64,000 bases of DNA from an uncultured Schumannella sp. (GTDB lineage: Bacteria; Actinomycetota; Actinomycetes; Actinomycetales; Microbacteriaceae). Below the pieces are notes generated by a model. It saw only the letters and a list, made by a program, of their open reading frames with translations, did not search any database and was not told the origin of the DNA. Location of the stretch: assembly GCF_905479755.1 (NCBI RefSeq), contig NZ_CAJQNT010000028.1:1-64000 (forward strand). The letters run 5' to 3'. This document shows positions 25,276-33,611 of the stretch, piece by piece; the first letter of the stretch is position 1; every line of letters begins with the position of its first letter. The position numbers and the translations under genes were made by a program.

Positions 25276-26097
25276 GTGAGCGAGGAGCTGTTCGGTGCGG
25301 CGGATGCCGCCTCCTGGGTCGCGGTGCCCGAGGTCGCCGACGACAAGTACTCGCGCGGCGTGGTCGGCTTCGTCACCGGGTCGACACGATACCCGGGGGC
25401 CGCGGTGCTCGGCATCGAGGCGGCGTTGCGCACGGGCGTCGGGATGGCGCGCTTCGTCGGTCCGGATGCCGTGGCGGGGCTCGTCCTCGCGCGGCGTCCC
25501 GAGGCCGTGGCCGACCTCGGGCGCGTGCAGGCCTGGGTGCTCGGGTCGGGGCAGGACGCGCAGGCACGCGACGAGGCGGAGGCGCAGCGCCTGCGTGACG
25601 CGATCGAACAGGGGCTGCCGACCGTGCTTGACGGCGGCGCCCTCGATCTTTCCGGCCGGGCCCGCGGTCCGCTCGTGCTCACCCCGCATGCTCGAGAGCT
25701 GGCGCGCCTGACGGGGGAGAGCGTCGACACGATTCTCGCCGCCCCGGCCGCCGCCACGGTCTCGGCCGCCGACCGAGTCGGCGCGGTCGTGCTGCTCAAG
25801 GGCCACACGACGCACGTCGCGGATCCGGGTGGCCAACTGCTGCGCGTGCGCTCGGCGCCCACCTGGCTTGCGACCGCCGGCGCGGGCGACGCCCTCGCGG
25901 GCGTGCTCGGGGCGCTCATCGCGACGCACCACGAGCGACTCGCCTCGGATGCGCGTGCCCTCCTTCCGCTCGCGGCGACCGCGGCGGTCATCCACGGTCT
26001 CGCCGCCGAGCGGGCCAGCGCCGGCGGCCCGTTCACGATCCTGGATCTGTGCGCCGAGATCCCGCACGTCGTGCGGGCGCTGCTCGTCTACGGCTGA
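25276..26097 (+). CDS. nnrD: ADP-dependent NAD(P)H-hydrate dehydratase
   Basis: 273 residues of the YjeF C-terminal (ribokinase-like) family that converts damaged hydrated NAD(P)H back to NAD(P)H using ADP. Visible motifs are VVGFVTGSTRYPGAAVL, LTPHARELARL, VVLLKGHTTHVADPGG and the catalytic ATAGAGDALAGVLGAL. The N-terminal epimerase domain found fused in many bacteria is absent, so the epimerase must be encoded elsewhere. It diverges from the OYE gene. Confidence 0.92.
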   Translation: MSEELFGAADAASWVAVPEVADDKYSRGVVGFVTGSTRYPGAAVLGIEAALRTGVGMARFVGPDAVAGLVLARRPEAVADLGRVQAWVLGSGQDAQARDEAEAQRLRDAIEQGLPTVLDGGALDLSGRARGPLVLTPHARELARLTGESVDTILAAPAAATVSAADRVGAVVLLKGHTTHVADPGGQLLRVRSAPTWLATAGAGDALAGVLGALIATHHERLASDARALLPLAATAAVIHGLAAERASAGGPFTILDLCAEIPHVVRALLVYG

Positions 26098-26118
26098 GAC
26101 GTCTCCGCGCGTCCGGGG

Positions 26119-26853
26119 TCAGGGGGCCAAGCGGGCGAGGAACTCGCGCGTGCGCGCCTCGCGCGGCGCGCCGAACACCTGCGCGGGCGGACCCTCCTCG
26201 ACGACGACGCCCCCGTCGAGGAACAACACCCGGTCGGCGACGTCGCGGGCGAACGCCATCTCATGCGTCGCCATCAGGATCGTCGCGCCGTCGCGGCCCA
26301 GTTCCCGCACCAGTTCGAGCACTTCGCCGACGAGTTCGGGGTCGAGGGCGCTCGTGATCTCGTCGAGCAGCAGCACCTCGGGGTCGGTCGCGAGCGCCCG
26401 CGCGATCGCGGCGCGCTGCTGTTGACCGCCGGAGAGTCGATCGGGGTGGGCGTGCGCCTTCTCGGCGAGGCCGATGCGCTCCAGGAGTCGCATCCCGACG
26501 GCCTCCGCGTCGGCGCGGCGGGCGCCGTGGACGTGGCGTGCGGCGAGCGTGACGTTGTCGAGCACCGAGAGGTGCGGAAACAGGTTGTAGCTCTGGAACA
26601 CCACGCCGAACCGGGCGCGCACGGCGTCGGGTCGGATGCGCGGGTCGCTGATGTCGGTGTCGCCGAGCCAGATCTGTCCGTCGTCGACCCGCTCCAACAG
26701 GTTGAGGCAGCGCAACAGCGTCGACTTGCCGGACCCGCTCGCGCCGATGAGGGCGACGACCTCGTGTTCGGCGAGATCGAGGTCGATTCCTCGGAGCACC
26801 GGAGTGTCGTCGAAGGACTTGTGCAGGCCGCGCGCCCGCAACACGGCGCTCAT
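26119..26853 (-). CDS. Polar amino acid ABC transporter, ATP-binding protein
   Basis: 244 residues, GlnQ/HisP class. Walker A GASGSGKST, Q-loop VFQSYNLFPHLSV, signature LSGGQQQR, Walker B EVLLLDEITSALDPE and the switch His in MATHEMAFA are all intact. It powers uptake through the permease encoded immediately upstream. The start overlaps the permease stop (ATGA, 26850-26853). Last gene of a three-gene operon; substrate unknown beyond the class. Confidence 0.94.
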   Translation of the reverse strand: MSAVLRARGLHKSFDDTPVLRGIDLDLAEHEVVALIGASGSGKSTLLRCLNLLERVDDGQIWLGDTDISDPRIRPDAVRARFGVVFQSYNLFPHLSVLDNVTLAARHVHGARRADAEAVGMRLLERIGLAEKAHAHPDRLSGGQQQRAAIARALATDPEVLLLDEITSALDPELVGEVLELVRELGRDGATILMATHEMAFARDVADRVLFLDGGVVVEEGPPAQVFGAPREARTREFLARLAP

Positions 26854-27710
26854 ACGATCGCTCCCGCCTGCTCGCGCTGCCGCACACGGGCGGTGTACCA
26901 GTCGGTGAGGCGGATCATCGGGAGCGCCAGCAGCACGAACAGCACCCCCGCAACCACGTACGGGGTGAAGTCGAAGGCCTTCGCGGTCTCGATCTGCGCC
27001 GCGCGCACCGCGTCCACGGCGCCGAGCACCGAAATTAGCCCGACGTCCTTCTGCATGGCGACGAAATCGTTCATGAGCGCCGGGGTGACCTTGCGGAAGG
27101 CCTGGGGCAGCACCACGAGCCGCATCGTGCGGGCGTTGGACAGGCCCAGGGCGCGCGCGGCGAGCCGCTGCGAGGGGTGCACCGCCTCAATGCCGGCCCG
27201 GATCACCTCCGAGACGTACGCCGAATAGGTCAGCGTGAGGGCGACCGTTCCGAGCACTTCGGCGGGGATGCGCTCGGCGGTCAGTCCGAGCCCGGGCACC
27301 CCGAAGCCGACCAGGTAGAGCACGATGATCAGTGGAAGACCGCGGAACAGATCCGTGTATCCGGCGGCGAGCGCGCGGAGAGGGAAGAACACCGGGCCGC
27401 GCAGGGTACGGATCGCGGCGATGAGCGTGCCGAGGATCGCGACGGCGATCGCGGCGACGGCGAGCACGCGCAGGTTGAGCAGGAAGCCGTCGAACACCCG
27501 CGGCCAGGCGGCCACCCAGCTTTCGGGATCGAAGAAGCTCTGCTGCACGACCGACCAGCCGGGGGTGTTGATGATCGTGAGCCAGACCACCACGGCGAAC
27601 GCGATGGTCGAGATCGCGGCGATCAGCACCGACCGCACCGATTGCTGACGACGGAAGGCCCGGCGCTCCAGCTCGATCGAGCTGGGGTGCCGGGCCTTCG
27701 TGTCAGTCAC
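26850..27710 (-). CDS. Polar amino acid ABC transporter, permease
   Basis: 286 residues with a long N-terminal cytoplasmic segment, then about five to six membrane spans. The EAA loop EAVHPSQRLAARALGLSNA couples to the ATPase. DLFRGLPLIIVLYLVGFG is the typical HisM-type opening. A single permease gene suggests a homodimer. It lies 39 bases after the substrate-binding protein gene. Confidence 0.93.
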   Translation of the reverse strand: MTDTKARHPSSIELERRAFRRQQSVRSVLIAAISTIAFAVVVWLTIINTPGWSVVQQSFFDPESWVAAWPRVFDGFLLNLRVLAVAAIAVAILGTLIAAIRTLRGPVFFPLRALAAGYTDLFRGLPLIIVLYLVGFGVPGLGLTAERIPAEVLGTVALTLTYSAYVSEVIRAGIEAVHPSQRLAARALGLSNARTMRLVVLPQAFRKVTPALMNDFVAMQKDVGLISVLGAVDAVRAAQIETAKAFDFTPYVVAGVLFVLLALPMIRLTDWYTARVRQREQAGAIV

Positions 27711-27749
27711 GACGAAAGCCTACGGGAGCGATTCGTCGAGGCGTTCCCG

Positions 27750-28589
27750 CTACTGCAGGACGGGGGCGCCCGCGTCCTCGCCGAGCCAGGTCGCCGCGAT
27801 CTCATCGAGGGTTCCGGCGTCGCGCAGCGCATCCACGGCGGCGGTCACCTCGGCGGTCAGCGCGCTGCCCTTCGGCAGCACGAGACCCCACTCGTCGCTG
27901 ACGCCGTCGTCGGCCGGCAGTTGTCCGAGCAGGACTCCGCCCTCGAGCACGACCCCGACGAGGTAGAACGCGGTCGGCAGGTCGACGACGAGCGCGTCGA
28001 TCTGGCCGGTCTGCAGCGCGAGCACGGCGTCGTCGTTGCTGTTGAACACCTGCACGCCGGCGGTCGGCGCGATCGCGCTCTCGGCGGCCGCGAGGCTCGT
28101 CGTGCCGGATGCGGCGCCGACGAGCGCGTCGGACAGTTCCGCGACGGTGGTCGCCCCGGCGTACGCGGTTCCGTCCACCGTCACGACCGCCTGCGGCGTC
28201 GCGTAGTACGGGGACGAGAAGTCGACGTTCTCGGCGCGATCGCTCGTGATCGTGTACTGCTGAAGGTTGAAGTCGAAGTCCTTCGGGCCCGGCGCGATGG
28301 CTTCCTCGAAGGTCGTGCGCACCCAGACGACATCGGCCGCGTCGAAGCCGAGTTCGGCCGCGATGGCGTAGGCGATGGCGGCCTCGAAGCCGTCGCCGGA
28401 CTCGGGCGCGTCGTCGATCACGTACGGGTAGTAGGCGGGCTCGCCGGTGCCGATCGTGAGCTTGCCTTCGGTGACGTAGTCGGACGTCGCCTCGGTGCTT
28501 TGGCAGGCGCTCAGGCCGACGGTAAGCGAGGCTGCGGCGAGCAGCGCGAGTGCGCGCGCGGTGCGACGCGGCGGGGCGGAACGGGGCAT
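27750..28589 (-). CDS. Polar amino acid ABC transporter, substrate-binding lipoprotein
   Basis: 279 residues. The signal peptide ends in lipobox VGLSAC and the mature part is an SBP_bac_3 domain (KLTIGTGEPAYYPYV start, GDGFEAAIAYAIAAELG, DFNLQQYTIT, YATPQAVVT). It captures an amino acid or similar ligand outside the membrane. The hallmark Arg after the strand reading GAASGTTS is not obvious, so a non-classical ligand is possible. GGAGGT sits 7 bases before ATG 28589. First gene of the ABC operon. Confidence 0.92.
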   Translation of the reverse strand: MPRSAPPRRTARALALLAAASLTVGLSACQSTEATSDYVTEGKLTIGTGEPAYYPYVIDDAPESGDGFEAAIAYAIAAELGFDAADVVWVRTTFEEAIAPGPKDFDFNLQQYTITSDRAENVDFSSPYYATPQAVVTVDGTAYAGATTVAELSDALVGAASGTTSLAAAESAIAPTAGVQVFNSNDDAVLALQTGQIDALVVDLPTAFYLVGVVLEGGVLLGQLPADDGVSDEWGLVLPKGSALTAEVTAAVDALRDAGTLDEIAATWLGEDAGAPVLQ

Positions 28590-28703
28590 CGAAAAGACCT
28601 CCAGGTCGTGGGGAGACGGGCGAACCGTGGTGCTGTGGTCCCATTCTCGGGTGTGCGCACGGCTGCCGTGGTGCGGTGTTGCGTTTCGTGACGCGCGCGC
28701 GAT

Positions 28704-28709
28704 TACGCT
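28704..28709 (+). promoter_or_regulatory. -10 hexamer, leaderless start of the GT87-like gene
   Basis: TACGCT, six bases (GGGCGC), ATG 28716. Confidence 0.5.
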
Positions 28710-28715
28710 GGGCGC

Positions 28716-30017
28716 ATGCCGCCTGCCACGCGTGGCCGTCGGATCCGTGACGCCGCCTCCCACCCGATCGCGCTGTGGCTGGGTTTCGTCCTCGCGCATC
28801 TCTGGCTCGGGATGCTCGGCCTCTACGCGCCGGGGAACCCGCTGGGCGATGTCGGATTCGTCTACCGGTTCTGGATGGAGTACGGCCAGACGACCGGGCA
28901 GTGGGTCGGCATCGACACCGTCTGGGTCTATCCGATCCTCGCGCTCGTCCCGATGCTGGCGGCGACGGTGCTCGGCCTCGACCTCTACGTCAGCACCTGG
29001 TTGAGCCTCATGATGCTCGTCAATGCGGCGGCGTTCGCGGTGCTGCTGTCGCTCGGGGCGAGGCCCCACGGCGCACGGCGCATCGCGCCGGTCGCCTGGT
29101 GGTGGATCGCGTTCCTCGTGCTGCTGGGCCCGGTCGCGCTCGGGCGCATCGACACCGTGACGGTCGCGGTCGCGCTCGCCGGCGTCGTGGTGCTCCAGCT
29201 CGCGCCGCGCGCCGCCGGGATCCTGCTGACGGTCGCCGCGTGGATCAAGGTGTGGCCCGCGGCGCTGGTGGCCGCGATCGTGCTCGTCGATCGGTCACGC
29301 ATCCGGGTGGCGGTGGCGGCGGCGGCCACGACCGTGGTGGTGCTCGCGGTGGCGCTCGCCGCCGGCGCCGGCGGCACCGTCTTCAGCTTCATCACCGAGC
29401 AGACCGGGCGCGGCCTGCAGATCGAGGCGATCAGCGCGACGGCGTGGATGTGGGATGCCGCCATCCATCCCGCGGGAGCGAGTGCCGTGTACTACGACAC
29501 GTCGATTCTCACCTTTCAGCTGCGCGGGGACGGGGTCGCCGCGGCGGCGGCGATCGCGACCCCGCTGCTCGCCGTGGCCGTTGCGGTGCTGCTCGTGGCC
29601 GCCGTCGTCGCCCTGCGGCGCGGGGTGGCGAGCGCGGAGCTGCTGCCGGTGCTCGCCCTGGCGATCACGACGGCGCTCATCGTGTTCAACAAGGTCGGCT
29701 CCCCGCAATTCGTCTCCTGGCTCGCGGTTCCGGTGATCTGGGGGCTGGTCTCCGCGGTTCGCGGTGAGGGGTCGAGCTTTCGGGTGCCGGCCGTGCTGAC
29801 GCTGCTGATCGCGGTGCTGACGCAGGCGATCTATCCGTTCCTCTACGACGACCTGGTCGCGCTCGGCGTCGTGCCGCTCGTCGTCCTCACAGCCCGCAAT
29901 CTGCTCTATCTGGTGCTGTTCGGCTGGGCGGTGTGGACCTTGGCGGGCCTGGTGACCGCGGTCCGGGCGCCGCGCGCCGACGCGAGAAGTGCGAACACGG
30001 CAGGATGGTCGTCATGA
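28716..30017 (+). CDS. Polytopic membrane protein, GT87/DUF2029-like mannosyltransferase
   Basis: 433 residues with about ten hydrophobic spans. GDVGFVYRFWMEYG after the first span, IDTVTVAVALAG and WIKVWPAALV resemble polyprenol-phosphate-mannose-dependent GT-C transferases (GT87/DUF2029) that build mannans or lipoglycans outside the membrane. The acidic residues of the first outer loop fit a catalytic role. Substrate is unknown, and a hypothetical membrane protein label would be equally safe. Its stop overlaps the next start (ATGA, 30014-30017). Confidence 0.7.
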   Translation: MPPATRGRRIRDAASHPIALWLGFVLAHLWLGMLGLYAPGNPLGDVGFVYRFWMEYGQTTGQWVGIDTVWVYPILALVPMLAATVLGLDLYVSTWLSLMMLVNAAAFAVLLSLGARPHGARRIAPVAWWWIAFLVLLGPVALGRIDTVTVAVALAGVVVLQLAPRAAGILLTVAAWIKVWPAALVAAIVLVDRSRIRVAVAAAATTVVVLAVALAAGAGGTVFSFITEQTGRGLQIEAISATAWMWDAAIHPAGASAVYYDTSILTFQLRGDGVAAAAAIATPLLAVAVAVLLVAAVVALRRGVASAELLPVLALAITTALIVFNKVGSPQFVSWLAVPVIWGLVSAVRGEGSSFRVPAVLTLLIAVLTQAIYPFLYDDLVALGVVPLVVLTARNLLYLVLFGWAVWTLAGLVTAVRAPRADARSANTAGWSS

Positions 30018-30349
30018 TCGTCGCCTTTTCCGTCGCCCCGAGCGGCGGCCCCGCCGGAACCGAAGCCGACTCCGTGCACGATGCGGTCGCGGCGGCGGTG
30101 CGCGTCGTCCGCGAGTCGGGGTTGCCGAATCACACGAGTTCGATGTTCACCGAGATCGAGGGGGAGTGGGACGAGGTCTTCGATGTCGTCAAGCGCGCGA
30201 CCGAGGCGGTCGCCGCCTACGGTACTCGCGTGTCGCTCGTGCTGAAGGCCGACATCCGCCCGGGACGCACGGGCGAGCTGACCGGCAAGGTGGAGCGTCT
30301 CGAGGCGGCGCTGGAGCGTTCCGAGCGCGAGTCGCCCCGCGCGCTCTAG
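30014..30349 (+). CDS. Thiamine-binding/MTH1187-YkoF family protein
   Basis: 111 residues of the MTH1187 (DUF77, Thiamine_BP) family: MIVAFSVAPSGG, SGLPNHTSSMFTEIEG, WDEVFDVVKRATEAV and VLKADIRPGR. Small cytoplasmic proteins; some members bind thiamine precursors, but function is mostly unproven. ATG 30014 rather than 30005 is chosen because AGGA precedes it and it overlaps the upstream stop. Confidence 0.85.
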   Translation: MIVAFSVAPSGGPAGTEADSVHDAVAAAVRVVRESGLPNHTSSMFTEIEGEWDEVFDVVKRATEAVAAYGTRVSLVLKADIRPGRTGELTGKVERLEAALERSERESPRAL

Positions 30350-30352
30350 GCT
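30347..30352 (+). promoter_or_regulatory. -10-like hexamer upstream of the MFS gene
   Basis: TAGGCT, overlapping the stop codon of the preceding gene. Transcription from it would give a leader of about 50 bases before ATG 30410. Confidence 0.35.
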
Positions 30353-30409
30353 GAATGCGGCTCAACGGCGAGCCGTCGTTTCGTTGTCTTCTCAGATCGG
30401 TCGCTCGCC

Positions 30410-31702
30410 ATGCCTCAGCTCTCTCGCGCTCGCACCAACCTCGCGCTGCTCGCGCTCGCGCTCGGGGGGTTCGGGATCGGTGCGACCGAGTTCGTCGCGA
30501 TGGGCCTCTTGCCCGAGCTCGCGCGCGATCTCTTGCCCGCGGTGTACGCCGCCTCGCCGGAGGACGCGATCGGTCAAGCCGGTCTGCTGATCTCGGCCTA
30601 CGCGGCGGGCGTCGTGCTCGGCGCCCCGACGATCGCGGTCTTCGCGGCGCGGCTGCCGCGGCGCGGGCTGCTGGTGGGGCTCGCGGTGGCGTTCACCGCC
30701 GGAACGTTCGCCTCGGCCTTCGCACCCACCTTCGAACTCGTCGTCGCCGCCCGGTTCGTCGCGGCGCTGCCGCACGGCGCCTACTTCGGCGTCGCGGCGC
30801 TCGTCGCCGCCTCGCTGATGGGGCCCGGCAACCGCGGGCGCGGCGTCGCGCTCGTGCTCTCGGGACTCACCGTGGCCAACGTCGTCGGCGTGCCGCTCAT
30901 CACGGCCCTCGGCCAGGCGGCGGGCTGGCGGATCGCCTACCTCGCGGTCGGGGCGATCTTCGCGGTCACCGTCGTCGCGATTCGTCTCGTCGTGCCGGCG
31001 CAGGCGGGCGATGCGCACGCGACGGTGCGGCGTGAGCTCTCCGGCTTCGCGCGCGGTCGCGTGTGGCTGGCGCTGATGACCGGCGCGATCGGCTTCGGCG
31101 GGTTCTTCGCGGTGTACACCTACGTGGCGCCGCTCTCGACGGAGGTCACCGGGCTGGATGCCTCGGCGGTGCCGTGGGTGCTCGTAGTGGCGGGCGTCGG
31201 CATGACGATCGGCAATCTGGCGGGCGGCCGTCTCGCCGACCATGGGCCGTTGCGGGCGATCTACTGGTGCTTCGGCGCCTTCACCGCCTCCCTCGTCCTG
31301 CTCGCGCTCACGGCCGCGAGCCCGCTCGGGCTGTTCGGCGGGATGTTCCTGGTGACCGCCTCGGCGGCGGCGCTCTCGCCGGCGATCCAGACCCGGTTGA
31401 TGGATGTGGCGGGCGAGAGCCAGACGCTCGCCGCCGCCGGCAACCACGCCTCGCTCAACCTCGGCAACAGCCTCGGCGCCGCCCTCGGCGGCGTCGTGAT
31501 CGCCGCGCAGTGGGGATACGTCGCCCCGGTCTGGGTGGGGTTGGCGCTGTGCGTGCCGGGGATCGCGTTCGCGCTCGCCGGGGCCGCCGCCGACCGTCGA
31601 CCGGGCGCGCGCCCGATCAGCGGTCACAGCCCGCGCGGCTCAGAAGCTTCCGGCGGGCCCGTCCTGGATGAGGATTCCGTCCTGGATGGCGCGACGTCGT
31701 AG
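30410..31702 (+). CDS. MFS transporter, DHA1 drug/arabinose-efflux type
   Basis: 430 residues with about twelve membrane spans. The opening GGFGIGATEFVAMGLLPELA is characteristic of AraJ/YdhP-type DHA1 exporters, and motif C-like LSGLTVANVVGVPL follows in span 5. It probably exports sugars or drugs by proton antiport; substrate unknown. The ribosome-binding site is weak. The last 63 bases overlap the convergent response-regulator gene, and the C-terminal 25 or so residues (after PISGHSPRG) look untypical, so the stop may have drifted into the neighbour. Confidence 0.9.
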   Translation: MPQLSRARTNLALLALALGGFGIGATEFVAMGLLPELARDLLPAVYAASPEDAIGQAGLLISAYAAGVVLGAPTIAVFAARLPRRGLLVGLAVAFTAGTFASAFAPTFELVVAARFVAALPHGAYFGVAALVAASLMGPGNRGRGVALVLSGLTVANVVGVPLITALGQAAGWRIAYLAVGAIFAVTVVAIRLVVPAQAGDAHATVRRELSGFARGRVWLALMTGAIGFGGFFAVYTYVAPLSTEVTGLDASAVPWVLVVAGVGMTIGNLAGGRLADHGPLRAIYWCFGAFTASLVLLALTAASPLGLFGGMFLVTASAAALSPAIQTRLMDVAGESQTLAAAGNHASLNLGNSLGAALGGVVIAAQWGYVAPVWVGLALCVPGIAFALAGAAADRRPGARPISGHSPRGSEASGGPVLDEDSVLDGATS

Positions 31703-32305
31703 CGCCACCTTGGTGCCGACGTCGATGCCGGCCACGCGGTACTTCTCGCGAATCCGCTTGAGATAGCTCTTGGCGGTCTCCTCGGAGATGCCGAGTTCGT
31801 AGGCGACGCTCTTGACCGGCTCGCCGCCGCCGTACAGCGCCATCACGCGGCGCTCTTGGGCGGAGAGCTTGGGCGCCCCGCCGATGTCGGAGGCGTTGAG
31901 CGCGAGGTCGAGCTCGGCCGAGATGAAGCTTTCCCCCTTCGAGGCGGCACGAATGGCCTCGACGATCATCTCAGCGTCCTCGCTCTTGACGAGGTAGCCG
32001 AGCGCTCCGGAGGCGAGTGCTTCGCGGACCACGTTGGGTTCGGAGTAGGTGCTCATCAGCACGACGCGCACTCCGGCGGAGCGCAGGGTGTTGATCTTCA
32101 GGGCGACCGGGATGTTGTCTTTCAGATCGAGGTCGAGCAGGACGACGTCGACCGGGAACTCGGGATGCAGCGTGAGCTCGGGCCACGAGGCGACCGCCGC
32201 GACCATCGAGATGTCGTCGGCGGCGTTGCGGATCCATTCGGTCAGGGCGCCGAGCAGCATCCGGTGGTCGTCAACGAGAGCGAGGCGAATCGGGGAGGGC
32301 GTCAC
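31640..32305 (-). CDS. LuxR/NarL-type response regulator
   Basis: 221 residues. The receiver domain has the acidic pair Asp12-Asp13, phospho-acceptor Asp58 in VVLLDLDL, a Ser in VVLMSTYSE and Lys in GYLVKSED, so it is complete. The C-terminal LuxR helix-turn-helix is PKLSAQERRVMALYGGG and YELGISEETAKSYLKRI. GTG 32305 has AAAGGA 8 bases upstream; a GTG at 32311 is too close. It is the third gene of an operon with a histidine kinase and a kinase-like membrane protein, which presumably control its phosphorylation. Confidence 0.93.
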   Translation of the reverse strand: MTPSPIRLALVDDHRMLLGALTEWIRNAADDISMVAAVASWPELTLHPEFPVDVVLLDLDLKDNIPVALKINTLRSAGVRVVLMSTYSEPNVVREALASGALGYLVKSEDAEMIVEAIRAASKGESFISAELDLALNASDIGGAPKLSAQERRVMALYGGGEPVKSVAYELGISEETAKSYLKRIREKYRVAGIDVGTKVALRRRAIQDGILIQDGPAGSF

Positions 32306-32348
32306 CTGCACGATCCTTTCTGGGTGGGGGTGAGGTCGGGTGGGAATG

Positions 32349-33611
32349 TCATGTGTCCGCCGGGTTGTCGACGAGGCACTCGATGTCGATGCGCAGGCTG
32401 GAATCCTGGGTGGTGTCGGTGTACTTTCCGACGCGTTCGATCGCATCCCAGACGGCGGGGTCGACCCGGTTGCGCGGGGCGCCCGTCGTCGTGATCGAGA
32501 TCGGGACGAGGATCTTGCGCTCGGGCACCCCGGTGGCCGCCGGGTCGAGCGGACCGACCTGCAGCGTCATGGACCGGTGCGCGTTCGCCTTCGCCGTGTC
32601 ACTCAACAGCAGCCACGCCGTCGCCAGGAGGCCGTCGCGCTGCGTGGGGTCGAGGAGGCCCGCCAGGCTCGACTTGTCGACGAGCGTGACCGAGCGACCG
32701 AGCATTTCGGACTCGCTCACGGCGTGGTACAGCCAGGTCTCGCGACGGCCCTCGATGAGGTGCAGCCGTAGTTCGGTTGCCAGCGATGCGGCCACCGAGG
32801 CGGTCTTCGGGGTCAGCGGCAGGGGAGTCGTGCCCGTCGCGATCGAGTCGAGGAGCTCCTCGGCGGCGAAGTCGAGGCGCGCCAGTTCTTCGGAGGCGAG
32901 CATGCCGACGGCGAATCGCGGGGCCGAAACCGTGCTCTGCACGAGCACCCGATCGAGCTCCACCTGCACCAGGCGGCGGAAGGACTCGACAATCACCACG
33001 CCGATGAGGGCGGGCAGCACCAGCAGGGCGATCGCGGTCAGTTGGGCCGCCACCCAACGCGGATCCAACTCCGCCCCCGGCTCGAGGTTCAAGAAGACCA
33101 GGATCGTGAAGGACACGCCGAGAACGCCCGCGGCGCCCAGCACCTCCCACTTGTCGCGGAAGGTGACCACCACGAGCAGCGCCATGCCGGTCACCAGCGC
33201 CGCGGTCGCGTCCCGGCCGAGATCGTGGAGCTCCCACACGGCGACGACGTCGAGCGCGACGGTTCCCGCGATCCCGAGCAGGAACACGACGAACATCCAG
33301 TCGCGCAGTCGATCGCCCGCGACGCGCGTGCTGAGGATCGTCGCGGCGAGCGTCGCGGCAAGCAGAATCCAGGCCAGCAGGCTCACGATCGCCAGCGGGT
33401 AGCTGTTCCAGAGAGCGACGAACCAGCTGAAGCCGTAGACCGCACGCAGACCGACGATGATGGCGGCGCCGAGGCCGAGGAACGCGGTGCCGAGACTGGC
33501 GTGATGTGCCGCGCTCGAGCGCCCCATCCAGCGCGCCGTGGAGCTCGCGGCGCGCTTGGCGTGCCCGACGATGACGCCGAGCGTGTTCTCTTCCAGTTGC
33601 AGGAAGCTCAC
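32349..33611 (-). CDS. Kinase-like membrane protein without catalytic boxes (pseudo-sensor)
   Basis: 420 residues. After a cytoplasmic N-terminus there are about six membrane spans (residues 35-225), then a soluble domain laid out like a DesK-type sensor. SLATELRLHLIEGRRETWL and a helix RDGLLATAWLLLSDTAKA sit where the dimerisation helix and N-box would be. I see no HD dimerisation motif, no N-box Asn and no GxG lid, so kinase activity is unlikely. It overlaps the true kinase gene by GTGA (33608-33611) and precedes the response regulator. A role as scaffold or decoy is inferred. Confidence 0.75.
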   Translation of the reverse strand: MSFLQLEENTLGVIVGHAKRAASSTARWMGRSSAAHHASLGTAFLGLGAAIIVGLRAVYGFSWFVALWNSYPLAIVSLLAWILLAATLAATILSTRVAGDRLRDWMFVVFLLGIAGTVALDVVAVWELHDLGRDATAALVTGMALLVVVTFRDKWEVLGAAGVLGVSFTILVFLNLEPGAELDPRWVAAQLTAIALLVLPALIGVVIVESFRRLVQVELDRVLVQSTVSAPRFAVGMLASEELARLDFAAEELLDSIATGTTPLPLTPKTASVAASLATELRLHLIEGRRETWLYHAVSESEMLGRSVTLVDKSSLAGLLDPTQRDGLLATAWLLLSDTAKANAHRSMTLQVGPLDPAATGVPERKILVPISITTTGAPRNRVDPAVWDAIERVGKYTDTTQDSSLRIDIECLVDNPADT

